Source of the DNA: Alligator mississippiensis
Lineage: Eukaryota; Chordata; Crocodylia; Alligatoridae
Assembly: GCF_030867095.1 (NCBI RefSeq)
Contig: NC_081828.1
Location: 47,779,434-47,843,433 of the forward strand
Direction of reading: 5' to 3'
DNA: 64,000 nucleotides
Translations under genes and position numbers: made by a program
In this document: piece by piece, positions 18,770 through 31,600 of the stretch
Numbering within the stretch: the stretch's first letter is position 1
Layout of the letters: each line of letters starts with the position of its first letter
The notes under the pieces: generated by a model
The model's input: only the letters and a program-made list of their open reading frames with translations
Databases searched by the model: none
Told to the model about the DNA's origin: nothing

Positions 18770-21700
18770 AAGAACAGGAAGATAGTATTTAAAGCCACTA
18801 ATTAAATGAATCCAATAAGAAAATGGCATAGTGTATAATGTATACATACACACGTAGAGCTAGGCTAAAGGTTAAAAGATTAAAGATCTGGTCCAAACTC
18901 CAGGGAATTTTAATGCTTATACATGCTACATATTGGGACATTTTCCCTTAAAGACGGACATACAACATTTGTTTTAGCAGGACCAGAGACTAATTCAGTT
19001 GGTAGTTGGATTGGGCTTAATGTCACCATTGTTTCTTTCCTCACAACATGAGCAAATAAATATGTTCTCACTATGTCTCCCCTGACCCCGACAGAAGTGC
19101 AATTTGCACAAATATTTCACCAAAAATTCTACATTCAAGGAGGATTTGCTCTAGAAGGCCTGATACTGTGAGGTGCTGAGCACCCCTGACTCTCTGATTC
19201 CAGTGTGGAATGCAGGAACTAGTCAGCCACGCCACAAAGAACTAAAGGAGGCTGTGTGAGCGACATAGGAGATGCCTTACTGCCAAGAGGCAGCCCCCTG
19301 CACAGTGGGGCTCAACCCGTACCAGGCATGGGCCTGCTGCACTGGATTAGCACACGGCAACTCAGTGCTCTCTGCAAAGATACATCTCAGCCGCTCTTTA
19401 CTGGATCCAGGCTGCAGTGGGACAAGTGGCCCCAAGCAGGCTGTGCCCCATAAAATACACGCAGGCACTGTCCCTAGCTCTGGATATTGGGTACTGCTCA
19501 GGATCAGGCTGTAAACCACAATAAGCAAGACACAATCAGGGTTCCCAAAGCTCATGTAAAAGCGCACCTGGGGAGGGGCCTTCTCCTGAGGTCCTGGAGG
19601 CGGAGGTGCAGAGTCCTGGGGAAGAAGCCCTTCCCCGCTGGGCCTGGCCCAGGGATGCAGACAGCGTCTGCTGTTGCCATAGAAACTGTGTGCCACTGCC
19701 AATCTTGTCCGACTTCCAGGGAAGGGTGATATCACTTAAAGGCACCACTCCCTCTTCCTTCCCCCCTTCCCCACCTATGGAAATGAGCCCACAACAAAAG
19801 CTTCCAGCATACGCAATGCTGCTGTGGCTGGAGAGTCACTCTTGAGTGCGGCTGATGGAATCGTGAAAGCTTTGCAGCTGCTAGCTTTTTCCCCTAACAG
19901 ACGGTTATTTGGGGGCAAGGGATTCAAAGGGGATTTCCAGTCTCTGCAGGTCACTGCAATGAGCAGTGTTTAAGATTCCTTTAAGGCCAATGAGGACCCT
20001 GGGAGTTGCTGAAGTTTTTTGGTGACTAAACTATTTTGGTCCAGCTCTTCAGCAGGGGCCTGATCCAAAGCCCTTTGCACTGACTAGGAGCCTCTCCTCT
20101 CTTTCACCCTAGGAGCAAGGAGAGGCATGCCAGGGAGGGCGATGCACATCACAACCTGTCACTGGATCAGAGGTGAGAAATGGACATGGGGGATCTAAAA
20201 CCAGTCACACTGTGTGACCCTATCCTGGGTATGAGCATGATGCCAACCCCCCTAGCCAGGTGTTGGAAGACTATCTTACATTTGCCAGCACTTGCAGAAC
20301 TAGTCACACCAGTATGTTCTCATTGAATTGACTTTATCTGAAACTGGCTTCAGTGGAATTTAAATCAGGACCTAGTTGAGTACAATACATGAACAGCCTC
20401 TCCTTTTGCTCTTTCATGCTGAACTTGGACATATTCAGTCACCGCAACTACCAGTACTCTGCTCCAGTGTTGTTCCCCCTTTCACTCTCCCTCTCTTTCT
20501 CCCCTCCCTCCTCTCAATGTGCGGGGCATCCAAAAGAATTGAGAAGGAGGGTAGAGTTGACTAATCCCAGGTAAAGGAACACACAGTTTCCTTATGGACG
20601 GTCCAGGACATTCACACACACACATCCTAAACACCTGGCAGCATGATGTATAAATGCCAAAATCCATCTTCCCAAGAGGGTGCAACTCATGAAAAAGAAA
20701 CAGGAAGAAAGATAATCCCACTTGGTCCATTTGACAAACCAGGGAGAAGTTGATTTCGCTGTGTCTCTAACAAGACCATGCTTTTGCACCCTTATTCTGC
20801 CTCCTCAGAGCATCAGAGAGCATTTTACAAACACTGATTACATTTCATAACCCTTGTGAGACAGGAAATGTACCCATCAGATACAACCTTTTGCTATTAT
20901 CCTTGCACCTTGGGATGTGAAGCACTGATGTTTCACAGTTCCCAAACTGAATTCAGGCCCAGCGGACATCGTTAGGTGCAGCATGCCTTGTGAAAACCTG
21001 AATAACCCTGAAAATGATAAGGTGGCAGTCTTTCCTGTGAGATATCTGTTACACCCGGACCGCTGTTTTGAATGGGGAAACAGAACAATTCAATAACCTG
21101 ACAAAAGCCGAAACAAATTGGGGCAGGGGAGGGGGTGCGACTCATGAAGAGAATCCAGGAATTCTGATTACCAGTATCCTGCTGTAACCGCTAGGAAATA
21201 TGCATGTTTATTCCAATCAGTTCATACTTCATTCCTAGAGCCTAGAGAAATTAAGATGATCATTGCTTGACCATAAGAGTTGATCTTTCCGCAGGTTTCA
21301 TTAAAAAGATTTCAGCTACTTAATTAAAAATGAGATTTTTCTAGCCACCAATAAACATGGGGGGTGGGAGTTTCTTATCAGCAATTAAGTATTTATTTTT
21401 AACGAGGATGAAGTGCTGATTCTAGACTCATTAGAACCTTTGGGTTACTTCATGTCCTGTATGGTGGCTGTTAGGCCATGAACGTTTTCAATTAGCCTCT
21501 TTTGTAAGCTTCAGCTGCTGGGCCTTGGGAAGGGGCCTTGATTCATGCCATTTATGCTGGGCCATTTCAAGATAAAATTTGGGCCTTTTTCTCAAAAAAT
21601 GTGAGGCACAGTTCTTTGCTGGACAGGGGCCAATTTGAAGTGTATTGAAATGAAGCTTTGTAAATATGAACTGTGTAATTTTTTTACACAAAGTTACCCA

Positions 21701-22420
21701 ACTCTGCTTTCCTTACTTGTGTTACTATTGGATGTGGAGGAGAGAATTGTCTCAAATCCAGAAGGCAAAGACTGAAAACACCTCCAGCCCAATGCAATTA
21801 TTGCCAAGGTAGCTGCAGCCTACATCTATAACATTTGTAGAGTACTTTGGTGCTGTTTGGGAGGAACAGTGCTAGAGAAATACAAAGTGTTTTTAGCTTA
21901 TACAGTATTTGGTAAGACTGAGCTAAGAGTTAAAGTGATATATTGGATTGTGCACAAAGCTGGTATAATTCCTGAGTGTTATGCCCAGCTCTGTTACTAA
22001 CCCCTGTGCTCGTGGGCACATCACGTAGTCCCACCTTCATCCCTCACCTGCCACATGCAATTAATAATTCTCACCTAGCAAAGGAAAAATACCACCTGTG
22101 CTGATGTTTCTAGGATTGTCCCACTCTGAATGGCTGCAAGAGCACCAGGCCCAGTCACTACATAGGCCGATGGCTCCTGAGGGCACTTACAACATTGCCA
22201 TGCTGAAAATGATGCCTTGCCTGGCATTTTAGTACAGGGGAGTCTTGGCCCCTGAGATACCGAGTCATTAAGCTACTTCTGGGGGTCCCTGCCCGGTGGG
22301 CTGGTGACACTTGGCTGATGTGGCCCTGCTTTGGCCTAGACCTGTAGCACCACTTGTCCGTGCCCATCAACTGCGATACACAGCTTGGACCCTGTGAGCG
22401 ACGGGGCAAGACTCTGGGAC
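18770..22420. other. Non-coding spacer between ANKRD45 and the CpG island
   Basis: The 18265-20800 and 20905-22655 portions have no equivalent in the left segmental copy. A GC-richer patch at 19250-19740 has a 152-codon minus-strand open frame with no recognisable domain. The 5' UTR exon of ANKRD45 should lie in this interval or in the island, but I cannot place it. Confidence 0.4.
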
Positions 22421-22429
22421 GTGACAGGC

Positions 22430-23020
22430 ATCGGCTGGGCTGCCAAGATGTTCTCCGTGCCACGGTGCCCGGAGGTGGCGACACGCTGCCATCGCCCACT
22501 GGCGCCGGGGGGTGGGGACGGGGACGTGCGGCTGCGAGAGGCTTCGGGCGGCGAGTGAGCGACCCCTGGGGCGACCCCTCTGCCAGGCATCACCCAGGGC
22601 AGCTCCTGCCCTCCGCCTGCCCCGCCTCGGGGTGTCCGGAGCCCCGCGGGGCGTCTGAGCGCCGGGAAGGGCCCGGGGCGGGGCGGGGCGGGGGCGGTTT
22701 GCAGGCGGAACGGCGAGGCCGGCGGCCGCGGTTCCACGGGGAAGGCCGGGCGGGCGGACGCTTCCTGCCGTTGAGGAGACAGGCGGCGGCGGTCGCTGGT
22801 TCCGGGACCCGCAGCAGCAGCAGGAGCCGCAGGAGGCACCGAGCCAACCTGTGAGTGCCGCCCGCCACTGCCAGCCCCCGGCTCGGCGGCCGCGGCCGGG
22901 CCGGGCATGGAGCAGCGCTCCGGGGCAGCGGGGCGGGCGGCGGCTGCTGCGGCCTTGCGTCTCGGCCGGGGCCCCCCTGCCTCTGCGCTGCCCTCGGGCC
23001 GGGGCTCCGGCGGGCCCGGC
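22430..23020. promoter_or_regulatory. CpG island, probable bidirectional ANKRD45/KLHL20 promoter
   Basis: GC and CpG content rise sharply here, in contrast to the AT-rich surroundings. A tandem GC-box run (ggggcggggcggggcgggg, about 22674-22693) lies upstream of the KLHL20 first exon. There is no obvious TATA box, which fits a housekeeping-type promoter. Human ANKRD45 and KLHL20 are also divergent. The exact start sites cannot be read from the sequence. Confidence 0.8.
22700..22850 (+). other. KLHL20: KLHL20 5' UTR exon 1 (start approximate)
   Basis: A strong donor, GTGAGT, follows 'gagccaacct' at 22851. The next exon acceptor is at 25552. The left boundary is a guess based on the CpG island. 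The exon is non-coding and GC-rich, with a CAG-type triplet run (gcagcagcagcagg). Confidence 0.6.
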
Positions 23021-23285
23021 TGCGTGTGTGCGCCTGTATACCTACATGTGCGCTCATGTGTGCATGCCTATCCCTCTGTGTGTGTGTGTGTACACTAGTG
23101 TGTTTGTGTGTGCTTTTGGGTGTGTGTATGCCTATCCCTGTGTGTGCCTGCATACCTACATATGCCCTTGTGTGTGCATGCCTATCCCTGTGCGTGTGTG
23201 TGTATCCATGTGTGTGTGTGCCTGTACACCTACATGTGCCCTTGTGTGTGTGCATGCCTATCCCTGTGCATGTGTGCATCGCCCA
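23020..23285. repeat. GT-rich minisatellite, expanded copy
   Basis: About four related units contain 'tacctacat(a/g)tgc', 'tgtgcatgcctatccctg' and variable TG runs. The left duplicate has one unit, so the array expanded here or contracted there after duplication. It begins just past the KLHL20 exon 1 donor. Confidence 0.85.
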
Positions 23286-25552
23286 GAGCCAGGGTCACAG
23301 CCAGGGGAGCTGGGCAGCAGACGGGGCTACCTGAGACCTGATGGTCTCATTGGGCTGAAGACCCAAGTCTGGGGTGCAGGAGCAGCACGTGCCAAGAGGT
23401 TCCCTCTCTGGATTCTTGTTTTCTTTTTTTCAATCAGTATTTTTAAGGGGATTCATCTGCTCCAGTTGCTGATGAGCTAATGTGGCGGCCTCGCCTCCCA
23501 TCTTTTTCCTGTGCAAAGTGCCTGCAAGGTGCAGCCAACAGCTTCTATTCAGGGTCTTGCTGGAGGGTCAATGGGGAGATGCTCGTTTATCTAAATGTAC
23601 ACGGTTAGGACATGACGTGATGCTACCAGCCTTGTAACTCTGGGAAGCCCTTCAGTGCTTCCCATGACACTTAATCCTAGGAGGGACCAAACGTTGCCCC
23701 TCCTGCTGAAGTCAGTGGGAGCCGAGCTCCGAACACATCTTGGGAACAGGTTCCAAATCTCTTACTGGTTGCATTTATTAGCAAGTTGGTGCCTACTGCC
23801 AGCTAGCTTGATAAGCTTGCAATGCTGAAGGTAGCAAAATGAAAGTCTTCTTGGAAACAAGGTGGCTTTTCTAGGCAAAATATTCAGCTGTGCCTATATA
23901 TTCATATAATGTGTCAGTGGAATACCCCACTATGCATTTTTCAGTCTACCCACATGCAGGTTTTATCCACATTTGCAATCTATTTTATATTGAACCAAAA
24001 GTAACAAAAAATAAGCCTTGAACATTAGCAGGGGCAAGGGAGGTAGTTTTACCCCCTGAAAGAGCAGAGGCAAAGGGCTTATGCCCAAGGCTCTTGGAAG
24101 GATGAACCATAACTAAGAATTGAGCCCAGATCTTTTGAGTCCCGGTTCTGTCTTAACCACCAGACTATAATTTAGAAGTTTTGTTTCAAACCCAGAACTT
24201 GCCCAGTCTCATAGATAGGTATAATTCTACTTTTTCCTGTCTTGTAGTAATGCCATGTATCTCTAATTGTTTGTGGAGTCCTTTGTGTTTCTTGGGAAGA
24301 ACACGTGAGAGAATTACGAAATGTTGGTGTGGTTGCTGTCACATCTTGAGTTCAGATGTTGATGAGAGATGCAATGAAACACTGCAGTACAGAAGGGAAT
24401 ATCTGATGTCTTGATAAAACTTAGTTTTGATATTGGCTTGATGGTTTTTATTGGAAAAGAAGCATGAAAACCTCACTTCTCTAAGGAGTTTATCATACCT
24501 CCTGAAATTCCAAGTAACACTTAGGACTGAAAAAATGGAGTGTTTTTGAACAGGGTTTTTGTTATTTTTCCTTTGTTCATTTGGCAGTGCTTTTATAATG
24601 CCAGTTTCACTGTTTTTACCATCTGTCAGTTTCTGTCTTGTTGTAAAGATCTATTGTGAATGTCAGGGAGATATATCAACAGGGGAATAGAAAATAAAAC
24701 TTTTACATAGCAAAATAAAGGAATGTAATTAGTTGGATGCAGCATTTAAAGGACGTTCTGTTAGAAAGCAGTGTTTCATTTTATTTAGTTATTTAAAAAA
24801 TCAAGTTTTAAATCCCTGAAAAAAGAAATATACTCCACACTAGAATTAGAAATCAGTGCTTGGATGTCCAAGGAATATGCAGCTATTACTTCTGTTAACA
24901 AGTAAAAGTACACTTATGTGGAATTAGTAAGAAACAGCATCAAGCAGCTTTAATTCATATAAGTCTATGAGGCAATCACTATATTATGGCTTTTAGTTGG
25001 GGGGGAGGGAAGGGGGCAGGGTGCAAAGCTGTCTTTAGGTCCTAGATGCAAACTTTGATCTTGAACAAATACTGACCCTCCAGTGCAGTTTTAGGTGAGC
25101 GCTGTGGTGCTTAATAGTTGCTAAACTTGTGTAAATTTCTGGTAATTTCATATGTATGAAGAATAAATATAGTGTAGCACATCCTGAGGAGTGAGAGAGA
25201 AAATGCCACTCTTCTAAAGAATCTTTCCTCCCTTGGTTTAAAAAAAAAAAAGAAAGTATTTTCAAATGTCCAGGGAGATGTGCAGGTTACTGAATTTGTG
25301 TGTGCGTGCCTACATCATCGCCACTATGCTAACTATATTGTAATTGATAGCTGGCAAGATGCTTACGTTTTCTTGTGGCTTATTCTCTGCAACCAAGACA
25401 TTGTTTATCTCGCTGTAAATTTCCTAGCTGGAGAAAGACTCCATCATCTTATTATTTGGGTGTGGTCAGTTACATTGTTCTTGAAGAGTCATTATAAATA
25501 GAGAAAGTAGGACTTACTTTCACTTTTGAATGTTGTACTTCTGTTTCCTTAG

Positions 25553-25618
25553 GTCAGGAATTGAATTGTCGGGTGAAGGCTTCTCTTCACGGTGCATGGA
25601 CGGAAAGCCAATGCGCAG
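25553..25618 (+). CDS. KLHL20: KLHL20 exon 2 with the start codon
   Basis: The acceptor is ctgtttccttag and the ATG lies at 25596. The exon codes MDGKPMR plus two bases before a GTAAGG donor. It has 43 nt of 5' UTR. A CR1 LINE begins only about 49 bases past the donor. Confidence 0.93.
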
Positions 25619-28600
25619 GTAAGGTCAGAACAAAAAACTATAATTCTTTTATGAATATGCCAGGTGATTCATAGATTCATAGATGTTAGGGTCGGAAGGG
25701 ACCTCAATAGATCATCAAGTCCGACCCCCTGCATAAGCAGGAAAGAGTGCTGGGTCTAGATGACCCCAGCTAGATACTCGTCTAACCTCCTCTTGAAGAC
25801 CCCCAGGGTAGGGGAGAGCACCACCTCCCTTGGGAGCCCATTCCAGACCTTGGCCACTCGAACTGTGAAGAAGTTCTTCCTAATGTCCAGTCTAAATGTG
25901 CTCTCTGCTAGCTTGTGGCCATTGTTTCTTGTAACCCCCGGGGGCGCCTTGGTGAATAAATACTCACCAATTCCCTTCTGTGCCCCCATGATGAACTTAT
26001 AGGCAGCCACAAGGTCGCCTCTCAACCTTCTCTTGCGGAGGCTGAAAAGGTCCAGTTTCTCTAGTCTCTTCTCGTAGGGCTTGGTCTGCAGGCCCTTGAC
26101 CATACGAGTTGCCCTTCTCTGTACCCTCTCCAGGTTATCCGCATCCTTCCTGAAGTGTGGCGCCCAGAATTGCACGCAGTACTCCAACTGTGGTCTTACC
26201 AGCGCCCTATAGAGGGGAAGTATCACCGCCCTGGACCTATTCGTCATGCATCTGCTGATGCACGATAAAGTGCCATTGGCTTTTCTGATGGCTTTGTCAC
26301 ACTGCTGACTCATGTTCATCTTGGAGTCCACTAGGACTCCAAGATCCCTTTCCACCTCTGTGCCACCCAGCAGGTCATTCCCTAGGCTGTAGGTGTGCTG
26401 GACATTTTTCCTCCCTAGGTGCAGCACTTTGCATTTCTCCTTGTTGAACTGCATCCTGTTGTTTTCTGCCCACTTGTGCAACCTATCCAGGTCTGCCTGC
26501 AGCTGTTCCCTGCCCTCTGGCGTGTCCACTTCTCCCCATAGCTTTGTGTCATCTGCAAACTTGGACAGAGTACATTTGACTCCCTCGTCCAAGTCGCTGA
26601 TGAAGACATTAAAGAGTATCGGTCCAAGGACCGAACCCTGCGGGACCCCACTGCCCACACCCTTCCAGGTTGAGACCGACCCATCTACCACGACTGTTTG
26701 GGTGCGACCCTCTAGCCAATTCGCCACCCACCGGACTGTGCAGTCATCCACATCACAGCCTCTTAGCTTGTTCACCAGTATGGGGTGGGATACCGTATCG
26801 AAGGCCTTCCTGAAGTCTAAGTATACGACATCCACCCCTCCTCCTGTGTCCAGGCGTTTCGTAACCTGGTCATAGAAAGAGACTAGGTTGGTCAAGCACG
26901 ATCTGCCCGCCACAAACCCATGCTGGTTTCCCCTCAGCATAATTTGCCCTGCCGGGCTCTCACAAATGTGAGCCTTGATAATTTTTTCAAAGACTTTACC
27001 AAGGATGGAGGTGAGACTGACTGGCCTATAGTTGCCCGGGTCCTCCTTCCTCCCCTTCTTGAAAATGGGGACCACGTTAGCCCTTTTCCAGTCTTCTGGG
27101 ACTTGGCCCGTGCGCCACGAGCGTTCGAATATTCCCACCAGTGGCTCTGCAATGATGTCGGCCAGTGCCTTCAGCACCCTCGGATGGAGCGCATCTGGGC
27201 CTGCCGATTTAAAGGCATCCAGTTCTTCCAAATGACTCTGCACCACCTCAGGATCTACGTATGGAAGTCCGGCGCCTTGCTGCTGCCTCTCTACAACCCC
27301 AGTGAGAGACTTGTCGTGCCCCTCACTTAGGAACACTGAGGCAAAGAACTCGTTGAGGAGTTCAGCTTTGTCCCCCCTATCTGTCACCAATTGTTTCTGC
27401 CCATTTAGCAGGGGTCCTATTCCTCCCTGGGCCTTCCTTTTACTCCCAATATATCTAAAAAACAATTTCTTGTTGTCTTTTACTTGGGTTGCCATCCTCA
27501 GCTCCATGGTAGCTTTGGCCCGCCTAACTGCCTCCCTACAAGCACGAGCAGAGGAGGTATATTCATCTTTAGTGATCTCACCCTGTTTCCACTTTTTATG
27601 TGCTCCCCTTTTGGCCCTTAGGCTGCCCTGGATTTCTCTGGTCAGCCATGGAAGCCTCCTGGCCCCTTTCCCTCTTTTGCCTCACTCGGGGATCGTCTTG
27701 CTTTGTGCCCGAAGGATCGTTTCCTTTAGGCACAGCCACCCTTCTTGGGCTCCCATCCCATCAAAACTCCTACTCTGCAGTGCTTCCTTGACTAATCGCC
27801 TGAGTGCATTGAGATCAGCTTTCCTAAAGTCTAGCACTTTCACCCTACTAGTTACCTTACCCACTCGCCGTCTTATGTTGAATTCTATTATAAGGTGATC
27901 ACTGTCTCCCAAATGGCTACCGATCTGGAGGTCCCCTATCATGTCATCTCCCGCTGCCAATATCAGATCCAGTATGGCATTCCCCCTAGTGGGACCATGC
28001 ACCTCCTGTGTCAGGTGGAGGTCCTGTACACAGGTTAGAAACCTGCGTGAGCGATGGGACCTTGCTGTCTGCGTCTCCCAGCAGATGTCCGGGTAGTTTA
28101 GGTCCCCCATGACTACCGCCTCTTTAGCTTTTATGGTCTCCGAGAGTTGCCTCAGGAGCCCCGCATCTATTTCTTCCCCTTGGTGTGGGGGTCTGTAGCA
28201 GACCCCTACCACCAAATCCCTTTCTCCTTGCCCCCCATGTAGCCTAACCCACAATCCTTCTACTTCCTCAACCTCGGATTCTGTCTTGATGAGGGTTGAT
28301 GTATATTGCTCACTGACAAAGTGCAACCCCCCCCCCCCCCCCTTTCTTCCCCGACCTGTCCTTTCTATACAATCTGTAGCCCTCAATATGTACCGCCCAG
28401 TCATGGGATGAATCCCACCAGGTCTCTGTTAGCCCCACTAAGTCATAGGTGTTTAGTGCAAGCAGGAGCGCTAATTCATCCTGCTTGTTCCCCATGCTCC
28501 TAGCATTAGTATATAGGCACTTGAGCCCTGCGACTGGTGCCTTTGCTGCCCCCCCGCTCCGAGTCCCAAGGGGCCCATTGTTTCTTACCTTCTTGTTTCT

Positions 28601-31600
28601 TACCTGTTCTGTAGTGCTGGCCTCCCCATGGCTTTCAGGTTCCCAATGTTCTCCTTCTTCAGGCTGGGCTGTCCTTGTGGGTGCCACATGGTTTGGTGGT
28701 CCACAGCTTCCCCTGCCCTCGTACTCCCCTCCCCCTGACGAGCCTAGTTTAAAGCCCGCCGGAGGAGACCCGCCAACCTAGTAGAAAACACACGCTTACC
28801 TTTGGGGGACAGATGAAGCCCATCCCAGCTGAGCATGTCCCTCGTCGTGATGTGCGGGTCATTGTCCAGGAAGCCGAAGCCTGCCTCGAGACACCACTGC
28901 CGAAGCCGCCAGTTGGTCTCTCTGATGCAGTTCTCCTGCCGTCTTCCTCGTCCGGTCACTGGTAGGATGGAAGAGAAAACCACCTGGGCACCGAACTCCT
29001 TCAGCACACCACCCAGAGCACAGTAGTCCGTCATATTGAGTTGATTTCATCAGTAGCCCCTCTGTAAAATGTTTCTTTTTATACTCTAGCTAGTAAGGAG
29101 GCTGGTTGTGTTTAAGAGTTAATGACATTGATTTATTTTTAGAGCACAAGACCATGTGTCATTTGAATATGCTCTTAAGGAAAAGCACAGAAGCTAAATG
29201 TTACTGTAATTGCCCATTTTTACTGGCTCGCTGCCTTGCTTAAAAGGTACTTTTGACCAGTTACGTGCGTGTTTTGATTATACTGAATGAACTGTTCTGT
29301 GAACTATTTAGCCATATGTATAACTCTAATCATGTCCTTGATGTGCATTGAGTTTGACATTTGACCATAGATTCCAATTACATGCTGAGAGAGTTGTCTT
29401 CTACCTGTGGGTGGCAGTTGCATCTAGTACAATAGACTGGGGATACAGCGGCAGGCTCATTCCTGTGTCAAGGGTGTTTTCCATTGGCTAAACATTGTAG
29501 TGTTGCAATTCATGCAAGGGTCCCATTTTATCTAGTACTTTTGATTTAAGTTTTGAGTGTCACATAATTAGGCTTTGTAACGCATTCAGACCTGTACCTT
29601 GAAACAGGCTATTTGGAGGCATCCTGTCTATATTTGCATGGTTGTGAATGACTTTCAAAAGCTGTCAAAGAGCCATTGGGACTAATGAAAATTTATGCAA
29701 ATCACTCAGCTTGACGTACTGGCTACACTTGTTGGATCAAATCAGCTGGTGGCAGAGGGAGACTGTTATGTGCAGAATGGTAATCATGTAATGTTAAAAT
29801 AGAAAAAGGTGCATTACCAACTGCATTACTAACCCTTCCAAATGGGAATTGGAAGGGGTATTAACTCAGTACCCTTCTGCAGAGGTTTATTGAGTTTTAT
29901 GTGAACCCCATCAACCATAACAAAAAGCTTGTGAGTGCCACTGTTTCAGTTTAAACTAATAAATGCATGTTGCAATACGACATGGGCATTGCTGGAATCA
30001 TTCAGCATTTTGCTGACACAGGAAAACTTTTAGACAATGAGGAGCCCCTCACTGCCTCCAAATAGCCTGTTTCAAGGTACAGGTCTGAATGCGTTACAAA
30101 GCATAATTATGTGACACTCAGAACTGAAATCAAAAGTACTAGATAAAATGGGACCCTTGCATGAATTGCAACACTACAATGTTTAGCCAATGGAAGACAC
30201 CCTTGACACAGGATGAGCCTGCAGCTGTATCCCCAGCCTATTGTACTAGATGCAACTGCCACCCACAGGTAGAAGACAACTCTCAGCATGTAATTGGAAT
30301 CTATAGTCAAATGTCAAACACACTTTTTTATGGTGAGGTTTTTCTCCAGATTGACCAAATAACTAACTGACCAGATCTCTTCCATTGTGATCAGTGCTCT
30401 TTTTAAACACATTTTAGCAAACAAAAAACCCAAACCTGTTCGGGTTCTTGCACTGGTCTCATCATTGGAGTATCACAATGTTTTCCCAAAGTGCAGCAAG
30501 CGATGCAGTAGCCTTTGTATCATGTGATGTGTTGTTTGTTTTTTTTCTTCCTCCTTGCTCTATCCAAGAGAGAAATTTATGTAAGGATCTTCCATTATCT
30601 GTTTTATGTGTGTTGGTTTTCTGTGTGGTGTGCTATTTGGAGGCTTTATTGAAGGAATGGAAGAAATTAGCTTTGAATTTGTTCTTAAATCTTCATTCTA
30701 CAGCCGTAGACTGGCCCCTAAGAAGGTTCTGACCCAGGCCCAGGCAAGGTTTACCTTGGCAGCAGACAGCTCCACTGTGCCTTAAGAGCAGAGTTGTGCA
30801 TTTCACTTCCCATTTTCCTTTTTCTGGCAGTCTTAGCCAAAACTCTTCAGTGTCCTATGGAAAAAAGGATGGTGTTTTACAGTGGGCTAGGGTTGAGAGT
30901 GGATATTGGATTTGATGTGCTCCCAATAGCACTTCTTGCTGAAAAGATGCTTTGTTGTGTTCTATGCTAAATGGAGTTTCCTAAGGGCTGATATCTTGCT
31001 ATATTGCACTGATATAGTTCAGCCAGAAGCTGGCAGTGGCATGAATGTGCCAGATGCAAACCTTTGAATCCTTTGGGGATATGCTGGTATATTTTAGAAA
31101 GCTCTGTGTAGGCATTTGGGTTCCGGGTTCACTTGTTATCATAGTGATTATTTTAGTACAATTCATGTAAATATTTTCAGATTGGCTTTCAATCTCTTTC
31201 AAATCTTACCATAAAATCCAGGTACGTTAATGGAGTAATGCTGTTTTTTATCCTTATGCAGAACTATACAGACATATATAATGGTTCTGTCAGATATTGC
31301 AAAGCAAATCAGGGTTGGGGATAGGTCAGTACTTGAATGGATGATTACAATTGTTTTGTATAAAATGTCTCATTCAGAAGTGAGTTAAAACTCTTTTCCC
31401 TGAGTAAAAAGAAATTGCAGGTTTGTGATTTCACTAGAGAATTAAGAGTAGATGAAGGAAGTGCTGGTCAGCAGATACTGATTTTGCATTAGAGCAGGGG
31501 TAGGCAATGTTTTTGGGCAGAGTGCCAAAAACACCTGCAACCTTGACTCATAAGATGTTGATGTGCCGGGGCAGATGGCGTGGGAGCCACCAGGGGTCTG

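Larger units (their letters stand above)
13535..25450 (+). repeat. Right copy of the segmental duplication
   Basis: This is the functional counterpart of 1-4130. It holds the intact first coding exon of ANKRD45, the CpG island, the KLHL20 5' UTR exon and about 2.6 kb of KLHL20 intron 1. It is longer because of the CR1 at 13729-17189 and two segments (about 18265-20800 and 20905-22655) that are absent from the left copy. Confidence 0.88.

Noticed and set aside
19277-19735. 152-codon minus-strand open frame upstream of ANKRD45
   Set aside because: No recognisable domain, a GC-richer patch, no clear splice partners, and absence from the left duplicate.
22336-23480. Several long open frames on both strands across the CpG island (up to 229 codons)
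   Set aside because: They are driven by high GC and the GT minisatellite, have no domains, overlap each other, and coincide with promoter sequence.
28327-28342. Long C homopolymer that might mark a programmed frameshift in CR1
   Set aside because: The element at 13729 has no such run and keeps frame, so this is more likely ordinary slippage or a sequencing error.
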